Shown here: in pieces, positions 31,294-42,238 of the stretch
Layout: every line of letters begins with the position of its first letter
Position numbering within the stretch: the stretch's first letter is position 1
Assembly: GCA_914767885.1 (NCBI GenBank)
Contig: CAJZBQ010000005.1
Location: 682,001-746,000, forward strand
Direction of reading: 5' to 3'
Length of the DNA: 64,000 bases
DNA from: Blepharisma stoltei
Lineage: Eukaryota; Ciliophora; Heterotrichea; Heterotrichida; Blepharismidae
Translations under genes and position numbers: made by a program
The notes under the pieces: generated by a model
The model's input: the letters and a program-made list of their open reading frames with translations, nothing else
Database searches by the model: none
Told to the model about the DNA's origin: nothing

Positions 31294-32499
31294 TTAATAT
31301 TGGTCATCTACAACCCATTTAACTCTTTTCCCTTCGTTCCACTCTCCTTCTCTTTTATTTCCTTGTGAAGTGTAGTATGCACCTCTTCCATGCTGCTTTC
31401 CATTTAACCATTTTCCTTGATATTTTCTTCCATCAGGCCAAGTAAAAACTCCGTAACCTTGCTTTTTGTCTTCAACATATTCGCCTTCGTAGCGTCGGCC
31501 ATCCGACCATTCGAAGATTCCTTTACCATCCATCTTGTTGTTTTTCCAGTCTCCGAAATAGACTCGATTGTCGCCTCACGTGTATTTTCCTGTGCCATGA
31601 ATGTTGTTGTCTTGGAATTCTCCGTCGTAGGTGCTTCCATCAGCCCAAAAGAAAGTTCCTCGGCCATGCTTTTTACCGTTGATGTAGTCTCCTACATATC
31701 TAGCTCCATCAGGCCAAGTTTCAGTTCCTTTTCCATGTTGCTTGTCATCTTGTCATTGGCCTTCATATTTTGCTCCATCAGTGTGCATGTAAATTCCGAA
31801 ACCATGAGCTTTGTCGTCTTTCCAATCCCCTTCATATACGTCTCCATCGCCATGGGTAAGTCTTCCTTTCCCATTAGCTTTATCCAGCATCCAATAGCCT
31901 TCATATTTCGACCCATCTGGCCAGATCTGAACTCCATATCCATGGCGTTGTTTGTCGTTATTTCACTCTCCTGTATAGATAGCTCCATTTTCAATTTCTA
32001 CTGGACCGTATTTGGTTTTGCTAGTCGAGTCAATAGGAGGTGGAGGCGGTTTGAAGCTTCCAAGCTTGTTTTGAGCAGCCCTTGTTTCATTATTTGAATA
32101 ATCCGGAATGCTAGTTTCAGGAATTATCTTGATTTCAGTGCGGACAACTGGAGTATTCTGAAAATCGTTCTTCGTAGGTGTTATTAAAGGTGGAGCCTGT
32201 GATTCAGTGGCTGTTTTAGGGTTTCGTCGTGCCATTCCAACTGTATCACCTTTCAAGGTTATATAGATTTCATTCGATTTCTTGCGAGTGTAGTATCCTC
32301 GAATGATGCTTTGCAATTTGATTAGATCTCCAATATCTATCTTATTTGGCAAATCTCTGCCCTTGTTCTCTTCACTTGTTCTAAACACCTCACGATCAGA
32401 GTTTGAAAAAAATTTGTCGACATCGATTGATGAGTCGGCCATACGGAACTGATTTTCTTCAGAGACTTCTCCTTTAAGACATGAGCATTTTGCACCCAT
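31294..32499 (-). CDS. MORN-repeat protein with IQ motif and acylated N-terminus
   Basis: 401 residues in one frame with several TGA (Trp) codons. Starts [10 protein letters not shown], a likely N-myristoylation plus double palmitoylation site. An IQ-like calmodulin-binding stretch follows ([15 protein letters not shown], about residue 65-80), then a Pro-rich linker (KPPPPPID). From about residue 165 there are about nine MORN repeats of 23 residues (for example [21 protein letters not shown]). MORN proteins bind membranes or organise ciliary and cortical structures. Reading with the standard code breaks the repeat array into short pieces. Confidence 0.92.
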
Positions 32500-33015
32500 T
32501 TATCTATGAAAAAATATTTTATTAATTATATAATTATGCAACTTATAACGATTTTATGATCATTAGCAGCAAGACTTTTGTTTGCGATATGGTAGCTGAA
32601 AGACATATGAATTGAAAATTAAAAAATAAGATGAATATTTAATTTATTATCTAGTTAAGCCAACTAGAAAGATTTATAAACCAAGAATTACCACATTAGT
32701 GATCTATAAGGCCTTATTAAATTATAAAAGGATTCTGTCATTGTTAGATAAAACTATTTAATTTATTCGAAAGAAGTTTATTAGCTGAATATCTAAATTT
32801 ATTGAAACAATAAGCCAGATATCAGTTAATTAAAATATTTTTCAAATTAAAAATCTAAGAGAGGCTATTATATTTAAGTCTTTACTTATAATTATAAGAT
32901 GAGATTGCTCTTGTGAACAGTATAAACTAAAGCTGCTATAAGAGAATATACATTACGAAAATTTTATTAGAATGACTGTTAAATTTTATGAAATAAATAT
33001 GAAATTAAATTCAAA
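32500..33015. other. Intergenic region between divergent genes
   Basis: 516 bp, AT-rich, between the divergent starts of the MORN gene and the next + strand gene. No MITE termini, tandem repeat or ORF noticed. Must contain both promoters. Confidence 0.5.
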
Positions 33016-33645
33016 ATGGGACAAAATATTCAAACCTGCGTAGATTGCAGCAAACTCCCAGTAATACTTGATGGTCCAGGAGAAGAAATTTCTACACATG
33101 AAGGACAGGCTAATCTATCCCAAAGTATCCGAGTTGATTTTTCTCAAGAAAATAAAAGCAAGCCATCATCACAAAACCCAGAAATCACATTTTTAGATAT
33201 TTTAAAAGGGACTAAAATAGGCCAAATAAGGCAAACCACCACAACAGATACATGTCAAACAGAGAAAAAATCATTTGAATGCAAAAAGAGCAAATATCGC
33301 TCTAAGGCCAATAAAGAAAACCGATCTTCAATAGATCAAAGCAGAATTGATGCAATAAAAAGGGCGAAATACACAAAAGATGTAACCCCAATTTTAAGAA
33401 GTCCAGGATTTATAGAGCTTAATCTTACAAATGTCCTAGATATTGAAGAATTGCGAAGTGAGCTGAACTCAAGTATAACAGTTCAGACGTCTTCGAATTT
33501 CCAATCAAATCCCCAAAGTCCAAGCTTTTTTGGAGTTTTAGACTTAGACTCTACAAACTCTTATCTCAAAGGAATTTCCAGCAACATTTCCAAAGAATCA
33601 GTCAACCTTGTTGAAAGAATTCGCAGCAAAACTATCAGTCAATAA
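33016..33645 (+). CDS. Unknown protein with predicted N-myristoyl start
   Basis: 209 residues, starting MGQNIQTCVDCSKLP: Gly2 followed by a Cys-containing segment suggests N-myristoylation and possibly S-acylation. The remainder is polar and Ser-rich, with basic clusters (KKSKYRSKANKENRSS) and a few hydrophobic motifs (FIELNLTNVLDIEEL). No domain recognised and no in-frame TGA. Probably a disordered membrane-anchored adaptor (inference). Converges with the P2X gene, 40 nt apart. Confidence 0.75.
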   Translation: MGQNIQTCVDCSKLPVILDGPGEEISTHEGQANLSQSIRVDFSQENKSKPSSQNPEITFLDILKGTKIGQIRQTTTTDTCQTEKKSFECKKSKYRSKANKENRSSIDQSRIDAIKRAKYTKDVTPILRSPGFIELNLTNVLDIEELRSELNSSITVQTSSNFQSNPQSPSFFGVLDLDSTNSYLKGISSNISKESVNLVERIRSKTISQ

Positions 33646-33685
33646 ATTATTTTGTAATAAATTAGTCAACTATTATACCAAATAT

Positions 33686-34831
33686 TTAAGGCGGCCCCTC
33701 TGCGAAATGGTGGTCTTCATCTTTTTTCTCTTCTTCAGCAGGCTGGTTTTGATTAGCTCCTGGCTTTGCAGCTTCATCGTCCAGATCTTTGGTTCTTTTA
33801 AATTTAAGCTTTCTGTACTCGTGCCTGTTAGGCATCACATAAAGCATCAAAAAATCGACGATTCTTGGTGTAATCGTCGTCAAAGTAACAGCTGAGCTTA
33901 AGTTTAGAATAATCGAGTTTAGTGTCAATGCATAAGCTTTTCCTGTACTTAAAAGCACGAATTTAATGCCTGTACTATTTCAGTGGTCTCGATATTTAAC
34001 TCCTTCTTCTTCATAGTAGATGTAGCGACTATAATAAAACCCAATAGCTTCTCCTCCAGTGACATTATCCACCCTTTCTGCTGTTACATCTGGGTCACAA
34101 CTGGGACTCCATGTCGCATCACACTCCCAATGTAACTTTACCTTAATCACAGCTCCAGTATCCTTAATATCTTCATATTTGGTATCAGCTTTTTCAAGAA
34201 TGTCACTGACAAGATAAGAATTAGACCCACTGTTTGGATATACAATGGGATCTGTTTCATCAAATGTAGAAAATTCATATCCCGGAGCAAGTCTTATAAA
34301 ATCCACATTTCCTTGAAACCAAATTAAAAAATTTTCAACCCCATCAAGCTCATAATCTGTATAGTTATATTCAGAACACCATGTCGGCTCATAACAAAAG
34401 CCTTCTGAAGTGCAGTTTCCTGTTTCCATGCAGTCTGAGTTGGAGTCGCATTGTCTATTGTAATCAGTGCAAGTTCCTATTACTTCTCTTATTCTCTCTC
34501 TGACCTTCGTGGAAATAACAATTTGAGACGGGTCATATTGAGGATAAGCAATGTCAACAGAGTCTCAAACCCTGACTGTGCTGTTTGTAAGGGTTACTGC
34601 AGTTCCTGAAGCATAGATGATAGCTTGGCCAGTTGAGTATTCGTTGTCTATGTAAGCTGCCATGATGACGATAACGTAGACTATGAAGTAAAGAAGGATT
34701 CCAAGGTTGATAAGGATTTTTATAAGTCCTAAATATCGATCTTTAATGAGTGCCATGACTGGTGTCTCATAGCAAAATAGCTTATCGAGATCAGCTTGAA
34801 AAATATCTCGAAGCTGAAGTTTGAGAACCAT
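33686..34831 (-). CDS. P2X-type ATP-gated cation channel
   Basis: 381 residues read through TGA=Trp codons (34562-34567, 33977-33982 region). Two membrane segments frame a Cys-rich extracellular domain, the P2X topology: LIKILINLGILLYFIVYVIV near residues 30-52 and ILNLSSAVTLTTITPRIVDF near 300-320. The extracellular part has about ten Cys (CTDYNRQCDSNSDCMETG). The stretch before TM2 (EEEGVKYRDH..STGIKFVLLSTGKA) matches the family. The cytosolic tail has the P2X trafficking motif YxxxK (YRKLK) directly after TM2, then an acidic Gln/Pro tail. The usual Asn-Phe-Arg ATP contact appears as YYSR, so nucleotide binding may differ. Probable role: ATP-gated Ca2+/Na+ entry, at the plasma membrane or contractile vacuole. 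Confidence 0.9.
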
Positions 34832-35018
34832 TTTTATAGCTGTTATATAGTAAAATGACTTGCAATTAATTTAAAATAGTAAATCTTGCTTCCTTTAGCC
34901 AGATAATCACTCTTTTCACGTTAAAGAGCTAAGAAATTATTAAATTTACTCGATAGTACGCTTTTTAAAAACTTAAATCGTTATTTAAGTCCAAACCTCA
35001 ATTAGCAATCAAGGTCAG

Positions 35019-36221
35019 TTAATTAGTTACAGTAGTTTGTATGTACTTCGGAATGTAAGCCAGAATTACAGTGATATCGTCAACTACTCCTCTCTCATGC
35101 GCGCTCCACCTCTCCCAAGCGAGTTGGGCAAGCTTTTCAGGAGCAGTTTTAATATTCCTTGAATTGGCATCAATAATGTCTATTGCTTCTTGGTTTCCCA
35201 CAAACTCTCAAACTCCATCACTACAAACTAATAAAAACTCGTCTTCTTCATCTAATTGATACTCTGACAATTCAGGCTCACATGACACTCCTATAGACTG
35301 AGAAACTGCATCACCTATAGCTCGGCTCATGCCAAGTCCTGGGTATTCTTTTCCTTTTAGATAGACTCTAAAAGGATGGTCTCTTGACTGCTTTTTAACC
35401 TCTCCTCCACACTTTTCAATTCTTTCCTTTTCGGTTAAGTTTTCTGGCTTGTGATCCGCTGTCAGCTCAATAGGAGTCAGTGTGGGTCCTTTTCTCCTCG
35501 CAATGATCGCTCTGGAATCTCCAACATGGGCGATATAAAGTTTATTGTCTCTGTAGTGAATTAAAGTAGCAGTTGTTCCTGAGTATTCACAGTCAAATTT
35601 GGTATCCTGGAGGTTGCAGGTGTTAATCAAAGACTGGTTACATTGTGTGAAAGACTCCTTCATCACTTGCTCCGGGTTTGCTTTCCAATTCGCATTAGAG
35701 AGCATAATAATAGGTAGTAGGGTGTGCACATAATTTGATATATCATGTCCATAAAATCCATGCCCATCAAATACGCCCAAAATAAAAGAAGGGCCATCTA
35801 TGACTATACAGTAATCATCTTGGTTGGGACTTTCTGGCTTAAGACCCTTCTTGCATGTAACTGATATCCCAAGATGCAGTAAAAAATCTGTATGAGTTTT
35901 GTTCCCAACAATCCTTGATCACTTCTCATCAAAACTTTCCTGGCGTTTCGTGGGCTCATTTTTGCTTTCCACGACATATCGTTCGTTTACCAAAAATAAG
36001 CTTCCTTGCTCAGGCTTTCCTTCAGTTGGTGGTCTGCTTTGACCTGAATGCAATTTAGCTAAAACCTCTAAATTGCCTTCAATTGAAGTGCGGGAGCTAT
36101 TTGGAGCTGAGAGGATTGAAAGCCTTTGACGGCCTACGTTAGGGTTTGAGTTGGGCGGGGGGATAAGACCTGGAGCGATTTGTAATTCTTTTCGTGATTG
36201 CTTGTTGTAGCATGATCCCAT
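35019..36221 (-). CDS. PP2C-type phosphatase with acylated N-terminus
   Basis: 400 residues, one frame with TGA=Trp at about 35916 and 35205. Starts MGSCYNKQSRKE (predicted myristoyl/palmitoyl site), followed by a disordered 120-residue extension. The catalytic domain has PNQDDYCI, LGVFDGHGFYGHD, AHVGDSRAI, GLGMSRAIGD, LLVCSDGVWEF and VVDDITVILAY, so all metal-binding Asp motifs are present. It resembles the plant/protist PP2C group rather than the PP2C-alpha gene at 18849. Tandem with P2X, 187 nt upstream. Confidence 0.93.
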
Positions 36222-36487
36222 TTAATATATTCAGGCTTTTTTTAATGCTATCAAAAATTGGAAGAAAGATTTTATCGTCAGAAGCTTATGAAAAAATCTG
36301 TAGGGAATTTTATATTTTATTTGCTCTACAATAAGGTGATTTGCTTTTTAATAGAAATAGGGCTTTTGAGGTCGATGGCAGCAATTTGGAATATTATGGC
36401 CACACATCTTATAAAAATGTTTCAATTTTCATACATAAATTGAGAATTTTTGTAGACTAAGAGACATTAAGTGATGATTGTGATGAA

Positions 36488-36702
36488 TTATAGCGCCTTT
36501 CTTAAGATGGCGCGCAATGCGCCATCACCGGGCAATGTCGGGAGAGGGTTCTCCACGAGGAATGGCTCCACGTGTGGAACCCTCTTTTTGGCTCGTGGGA
36601 AAAAAGAGGGTTCCACACGTGGAATCATTCCTCGTGGAGAACCCTCTCCCGACATGGCCTGGTGATGGCGCATTGCGCGCCATCTTAAGAAAGGCGCTAT
36701 AA
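36488..36702. repeat. Palindromic foldback element
   Basis: A 215-bp almost perfect inverted repeat: arms of about 105 bp start TTATAGCGCCTTTCTTAAGA and end with its complement, meeting near 36594. Much more GC-rich than its surroundings (contains GGCGCGCAATGCGCC and GGTTCTCCACGAGG). No ORF of its own. Probably a MITE or foldback transposon with TA flanks; no second copy in this window. Confidence 0.9.
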
Positions 36703-36802
36703 CTATATGGATATTATGGAAATAATTTTAAAGATTAATATTTTGTTAAATAACTCACAATAAAGTTATATCTTACATTGCCATGGCATTTTAATTAGTT
36801 AA

Positions 36803-37171
36803 CTCCCTTCTCCATTTAAATTGGAACAAAAAATTCTGTTCCAGATTAAATTGGGGTTAATTGTTTTTTAAAAGCATATTAAAATAATACAATTTCATAA
36901 TTTTTAAGAACTAAATCATCTTAATTTAATGCAACATTTTTGATTTTAATTGATTTATTATTAAGGACTCATTAAGAAATTATTAATCGATACAGTGGGC
37001 AAACATTTATATAGCATTCTACTAGAATTAGCTTCATTAAATTAGATTAAAACTATTTATATAAAATAAACTTTTTCACTAATAAAATTCAATTGAAAAT
37101 TAAATTTAATAGGTTCCCAAAAATGGAAATTTTACCAATATTTTTTTCCAATTTAAGAGGCTAGGGGGTAA
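36803..37171. mobile_element. MITE family B, intergenic
   Basis: Flanked by TAA (36800-36802, 37169-37171). Left end CTCCCTTCTCCATTTAAATTGGAAC with a closed hairpin, right end TTTTCCAATTTAAGAGGCTAGGGGG, partly decayed. 369 bp, AT-rich core, no ORF. Confidence 0.7.
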
Positions 37172-37641
37172 GGTAAATTTAAGTATTTTAGTTATTTAAG
37201 AATTGGCTGAGCTAATTGTTTGAGAAGATATTGAGTTTTAGTTTAAATAAAAAAAATGGATAAATTGATAATAAAAGATAATTAAAAGAATGGGAAAATA
37301 TAAGGATTATAAAAAGGCTTATTTAAGTTGATTCTCTTAAATTCATTATCACTTTCATAATTACAAAAATATTTACCCGGAAAAGTATAGCCTTCATAAA
37401 TTTGGGCTATAATAAGGCAATATTTTTAATTTATAAATCTTCGAATAAAAGCAGTCTCATTAACGAATAAGAGAAGTTAAAAATAGAAAGCCCGATATAT
37501 TTGAATAAAAAAGTTTAAATCTTATTTTTTTGCAATAAATAATAAAGGATTTTCTCCAATCAAAAATAAAATAGCACATGCTAGCTTTAAGCCAATTATT
37601 TTTTTTAATTATTTAAATAAATAATATCACTAATCCGCTCA
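37172..37641. other. Intergenic, nothing recognised
   Basis: 470 bp of AT-rich DNA between two MITEs. No ORF, RNA gene or repeat noticed. Confidence 0.5.
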
Positions 37642-38330
37642 CTCCCCCTCTCCGTGAGCGATCAAAACCATTAGAAAAATCCCTATTTTTGCCCAAAAAC
37701 CCACTCTCCGTGAGCGAACAAATTTTTTTTTATGGGAAAAAATTTTGATATAACGATGACCCCCCTTCAATCTTCATGTCTATTGCAACAAAAATTTTTC
37801 GAAAAAATCTTCAACACAACATTTTTATAAAAAAAAATTAATACATTTTTCTGTAGGACCTAACTTCTCAAAAAACAATAAAACAGCGCTACTGTAAGCG
37901 TTTCATGACCTTCTCATCGAGATTTGGATGGCTATTGTCATCGCTCGCCATTTTATTAAACTTTCTAGCTAAAAAGTACGGGGAAAAATTAAGATGCACA
38001 TCGAAAATTTATTATAAGAGACATGAAAAAATTTTTTTTTTTATATAAAATTTTATATTAAAAAATTGAATTTTTGTGCAATAGACACGAAGATTGAGGG
38101 GGGGGTCATCGCTATAAGTGATAACTAGTACCATGAAATCTCGAGCTAATTCTGTTTAAATTTTAAACAAATTGCGCTTTAAAACATAAATTTTACAAAT
38201 AAAATTAATATTTGCCTTCCTATTTTCGAGAAGTGGGATTTTTTTATATTCCGAAAAAAAATTTTTTCTTAAAAAAAAACCCTTCGTGAGCGAACAAGAT
38301 TTTTTTGTTCGCTCACGGAGGGGAGAGTCA
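37642..38330. mobile_element. MITE family A carrying a nested element
   Basis: Flanked by TCA (37639-37641, 38328-38330); termini CTCCCCCTCTCCGTGAGCG and CTCACGGAGGGGAGAG. Longer than other copies (689 bp) because a different inverted-repeat element of about 360 bp sits in the middle of its conserved sequence GATATATAAGTGATAA. Confidence 0.85.
37752..38113. mobile_element. Nested inverted-repeat element (GCGATGACCCCCC termini)
   Basis: Left end AACGATGACCCCCCTTCAATC, right end its complement GATTGAGGGGGGGGTCATCGCT, each about 40 bp with adjoining TTCATGTCTATTGCA/TGCAATAGACACGAA. Splits the core of a family A MITE, so it is younger than that insertion. No ORF. Confidence 0.85.
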
Positions 38331-38550
38331 GGAAATTAAATATTTACCTAATTACAAGCTATTTTGTTAAAATCATAGAAAGCAATAATAAAAAAATCTG
38401 CAAATAAGTTAAAATCTTTTTCTTAATTCTTAAAGACATCTAAATCAAAGATTAACTGTAGTTTATAAATAGAGAATCATTCAGGGTCTAGATCTTTAAA
38501 TATACCCTTCTTCAAACCCAAAATCAAAATATAATTCTTTTACAAATAAA

Positions 38551-39993
38551 ATGGCTGAGTGGTGCACTATAGAGTCAGATCCAGGCGTCTTTACAGAGCT
38601 TATCAAGCAAATCGGAGTAAAAGGGGCTGAAGTTGAAGAAATTTACTCAATTGATAATCTCGAAGACTGCAAACCCGTATACGGGCTAATTTTCCTTTTT
38701 AAATGAATGTCCGGGCCCCAAAAGGAATGCATGGAATTTTATGACCCTGACTTATTCTTCGCGAACCAAGTAATTACAAATGCATGTGCAACCCAAGCAA
38801 TTTTATCCATCCTCCTCAACTCCAAACTTGACATAGGCCCAGAGCTCAGAAACCTCAGAGAATTCGCAATGCCACTAGACTCACAAACAAAAGGACTGAC
38901 GATAGGAAACTCAGAAGTTATAAGGAACGCCCACAATAGTTTTGCCAGGCAAGAGCCCTTCGAATTGGTCAAGGTAAAAGCAACAGAAGACGACGACGTT
39001 TTCCATTTTGTAAGCTACATCCCCTTTAATGGGCATATTTATGAGCTCGATGGCTTACAGCCAGGACCTATTCACCATGGTGAATGCAATGAAGAAGACT
39101 GGCTCGAAAAAATAAAGCCAGTCCTTTTCGAAAGAATCCAAAAATACTCACTCCCCCCCCCCCCCCCTCCGTGAGCGAACAAAACCATTAGAAAAAATCG
39201 CCATTTTTTGACCAAAAACCCACCCTCCGTGAGTGAACAAAAATTTTTTTAATAGAAAAAAATTTTAATGGAAAAAAATTTTGATATATAAGTGATAATT
39301 AGTATAATGAAATCTAGAGCTAATTCTGTTTAATTTTAAACAAATTGCGTTTTTAAAAAACATAAATTTTGCAAATTAAATTAATATTTGCTTCCCCAAT
39401 TTTTGCAAATTAGGATTTTTTTAAATTTCGAAAAAAATATTTTTTATAAAATTTATATATAAATTTTTTTTTAAAAAAAAAAATTAACCCCCCTCCGTGA
39501 GCGAACAAAATTTTTTTGTTCGCTCACGGAGGGGGGGGGGGAGTCAGAAAACGAAATCAGGTTTACTTTGCTTGCAATCGTAAACAACAAAAAAGAAATC
39601 GCAGAGGCTGCATTAAGAGAGCAGCAGTCCCACATTTCAGCGATCCAAAGCAAGCTGATGTCATTAGGTGTAGAAATCGATAGCAGCTATATGGAAATCG
39701 AGTTCGATGAAGACTATTTCAATAACTTGCCTGATGACATAAACCAGCTGCAGTCAGAACTGTATGCGAAGCAAGAAGCCGCCAAACAGCAGCAGAATAT
39801 CGTGGAAAATGAGAGCTTTAAGAATAAGAAGTGGAAGGAGGAAAATGTAAGAAGAAGACATAATTACATACCGTTTATTCTTGCATTGCTGCAGAAGTTG
39901 GCTGATAAAAATCAGCTGATTCCTCTGTTGGAGCAGGCGAAAAAGAAAAAGAAAAGAGATAACCCTGAACAGCAAGAGGCATTAAATAAGTAA
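38551..39993 (+). CDS. UCHL5: Ubiquitin C-terminal hydrolase L5 (UCH37)
   Basis: 348 residues after removal of the MITE at 39151-39546 (1047 nt remain). Catalytic residues are all visible: Gln in [13 protein letters not shown], the nucleophile Cys in the same motif, His in VFHFVSYIP and Asp in [13 protein letters not shown] at 38704 encodes Trp (FKWMSGP). The MITE falls between the catalytic domain and the C-terminal ULD region; exact removal reads [17 protein letters not shown], the conserved junction of this family. The tail is coiled and ends with a Lys-rich KKKKKRD segment as in proteasome-binding UCH37. Role: trimming ubiquitin chains at the 26S proteasome. The stop is 3 nt from that of the convergent SEC24. 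Confidence 0.95.
39151..39546. mobile_element. MITE family A in UCHL5 exon
   Basis: 396 bp, flanked by TCA (39148-39150, 39544-39546). Full-length copy: direct pair of CTCCGTGAGYGAACAAAA at the left, closed hairpin at the right, and complete AT-rich core. Removing it restores the UCHL5 frame exactly. Confidence 0.95.
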
Positions 39994-39996
39994 TGA

Positions 39997-42227
39997 TTAA
40001 TCTAAATTTCCCCCTACTCTATTACCAGAATATTGAACACTGAGGTTTTGAGTGACTCTAGCGTAGAACTCTGGATAAGTTATATGTGGCACTGTAGCGT
40101 CTTCAACTAATTTTGAAAAGAAACTAAATGATTTTTACCTTTGCTCTCTAGCATCGCCATTCATAAATATTGATAACCCTTGGAAAACTCCGCAAGACCA
40201 TTTGCATGATCTGATAAACTCGAGCAGCTCAGGGTCTGCAATATCTTGGCTTGTGTACAGAAAATGAGAAGCCTCTTCGATTCTTCCTAGAATTTGTTGG
40301 ATCAGACTAGGAGGTGCTTCTCTCCCATATATAAAAACTTACCTATCCATATGAACATCTCAATTCCTGTGTCCAATAAATAAGCTCCTCTTCCTTCCAA
40401 ATAGCTAAAACTGAGATTCAGAGGAGTGAAATCATATCCCATATGAAGAGGATACAGCCTTGGATAACTAATGATGGAAGTGGCTGTAGCACTTCAAACA
40501 TCTAATTTGTACCTTAAAAAATTGTAGATGTCCAAGTTGATGTTGTCTATAATAATGCTTACATTGCATATGCTGAGGTAGTTTAATTAATTAGCTGATA
40601 TTTTATTATAAAAGTTTAAAACCACTCGCTGAAACTCAACTTATGTAAGAATACTTTCAAAAGTAAATAATGGAGTCTTGATCATCCCAAGCATACTGAC
40701 AATAAATATATCTAGAGATTTCGGAATTTCTCCAAAAAGGTTCAGCCCTGTCGTCACTATTTCTCTGCACCTATGCTCCATAATTCTTTTACCCAGCTCA
40801 ATTTTATTTGTTTGTGAAACCTGGTCTACAGCTTGTTTTGAAATCAAGTTAATCATTGCACTTGCGTCAATTGCATTATACAGATCTTTCATATCATTAG
40901 AAGCTGGCACAAGAAGATTATGAATTCTGATTTTTCTTTCTCCATTAGACGAGGTATAAAGAATTCCCATTTGAATATATAGCTTTTTACTTGACGCAAT
41001 GTTGTTCTCAAGCTGTATCACATAAGTCATAGTCTGTGAGTCATTTAATGCAGGAATAGACAGCACATCTCCGCTTCTCAAAGAAAAATGCCCATAGCAT
41101 TGTGTTACTTTATAATCCCTGCTGATCCTAAGTTTCATGGCGCCTTCCCAAAACGTTTCTCGATTCACACTTGCTCATATTTCGTTTTGGAGCTTTTCTT
41201 CTCCTTGCTTTTTGGTAAAGTGGGAGTAATAATATACTTCTCCGCCTGTGAATTTTGAAATAGTCCCTAAGGTAAAGAGATTACAATATTGGGCTGCAGA
41301 TATAAAGGTATCAACACTGATGCAAGCATGATTAAATTCGTTAGCCATTACTTTGTAAATCTCAGGAGTTGAGCTTAAAATCATTTCTCTGGGATGTCCA
41401 GCTTCAAGATGTGTGTCGCTTTGAAAAAGAAGAACCTTTCCACCTTGATCTTTTAATAGCAAATATGCAGCCTTAAGAGCGTTTCTATATGCAATAGATT
41501 GAGGAGCTACTGGAAGTGACTGAAGCTGAGTCAATGCAATCGCTGCATTTTTGCCACAATCTTCTAAGTTTACCATAAACTGTTGTTTTGGCACTGGCAG
41601 TTCGATTTCTGTATATTCTTCACTCACAGTGAAAATAGTCGGATTGCCAGAAAGAGATACAAAATGCACAGATGTGTCGAATCCAATTATCCCAATCTCA
41701 GTCCTAGGCATCCCAGGGAACTCCTCATTTGCTATCAAAGACTGTATTGTTTCACAGACAACTTCCAAAAATCCAGTTTCCTTGCTTCTCTGAGAGATAT
41801 CGATAACAAATAAATATGCACAAGCCATAGGCGCTTTTGCAATATAAGCTTCCGGAGCAATCGCTTCATATGAACAATTATTAAGCTCTGGTCGTTTACT
41901 TAAATCTGATCTTTTGCCATTTTCATCTAAAGGAGCGAAATATCAAGCTGGCACTTTATTTATCCCAGTACAATAATTGCATCTTCAATGCTGCCCGCCA
42001 CCTAGAAATTCTACATAAGGGTTGATGTAACTTTTACAATGTCCACATCGGATTACTTCTTCATCGCTAAATGCCACTTCTGGAAGGGGTTCTTCATTTT
42101 CAAGAAAAGGCTGGACTATGACTCCGAACGACAGCAGACAATCCCTTTCTAGCATTTTTGATATTGGAAAACACCTAGTCGTTGGTATAAGATAAGGCTC
42201 AGAGCTTCTACCTATAGAGTTTTCCAT
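39997..42227 (-). CDS. SEC24: COPII coat protein SEC24
   Basis: About 692 residues. Starts MENSIGRSSEP (42227). In order: zinc finger (RCGHCKSYINPY...HWRCNYC), trunk (vWA-like, AYLFVIDIS), beta-sandwich/helical regions and gelsolin-like end (YPRLYPLHM, GAYLLDTGIEMFIWIG). The long Pro-rich N-terminus of other SEC24 proteins is absent. Two 15-nt introns (40640-40654 GTATTCTTACATAAG; 40124-40138 GTAAAAATCATTTAG) and one 105-bp IES (40489-40593) must be removed. Between WIG and REAPPSL a further 17 nt beginning GTAAG, without AG at the end, must go; this may be a sequence error in a normal intron. TGA=Trp several times. SEC24 selects cargo for ER-to-Golgi vesicles. Confidence 0.9.
40489..40593. 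mobile_element. Short 105-bp IES in SEC24 exon
   Basis: Lies between TAGC repeats (40487-40490 and 40592-40595, + strand). In the coding direction it brings an in-frame TAA and separates KISA from TATSIISYPRLY. Removing 105 bp between the TA dinucleotides joins them into a normal SEC24 sequence. AT-rich, no recognisable transposon termini. Confidence 0.85.
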
Positions 42228-42238
42228 TATTAAATAAA

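Noticed and set aside
31417-32097. 226-residue + strand ORF opposite the MORN gene
   Set aside because: Shadow of the MORN repeats; hydrophobic and Ser-rich as expected for the antisense of Gly/Asp/Lys-rich repeats.
36471-36702. Overlapping 61-64-residue ORFs in the palindrome
   Set aside because: Mirror translations of the inverted repeat; the same peptide appears on both strands.
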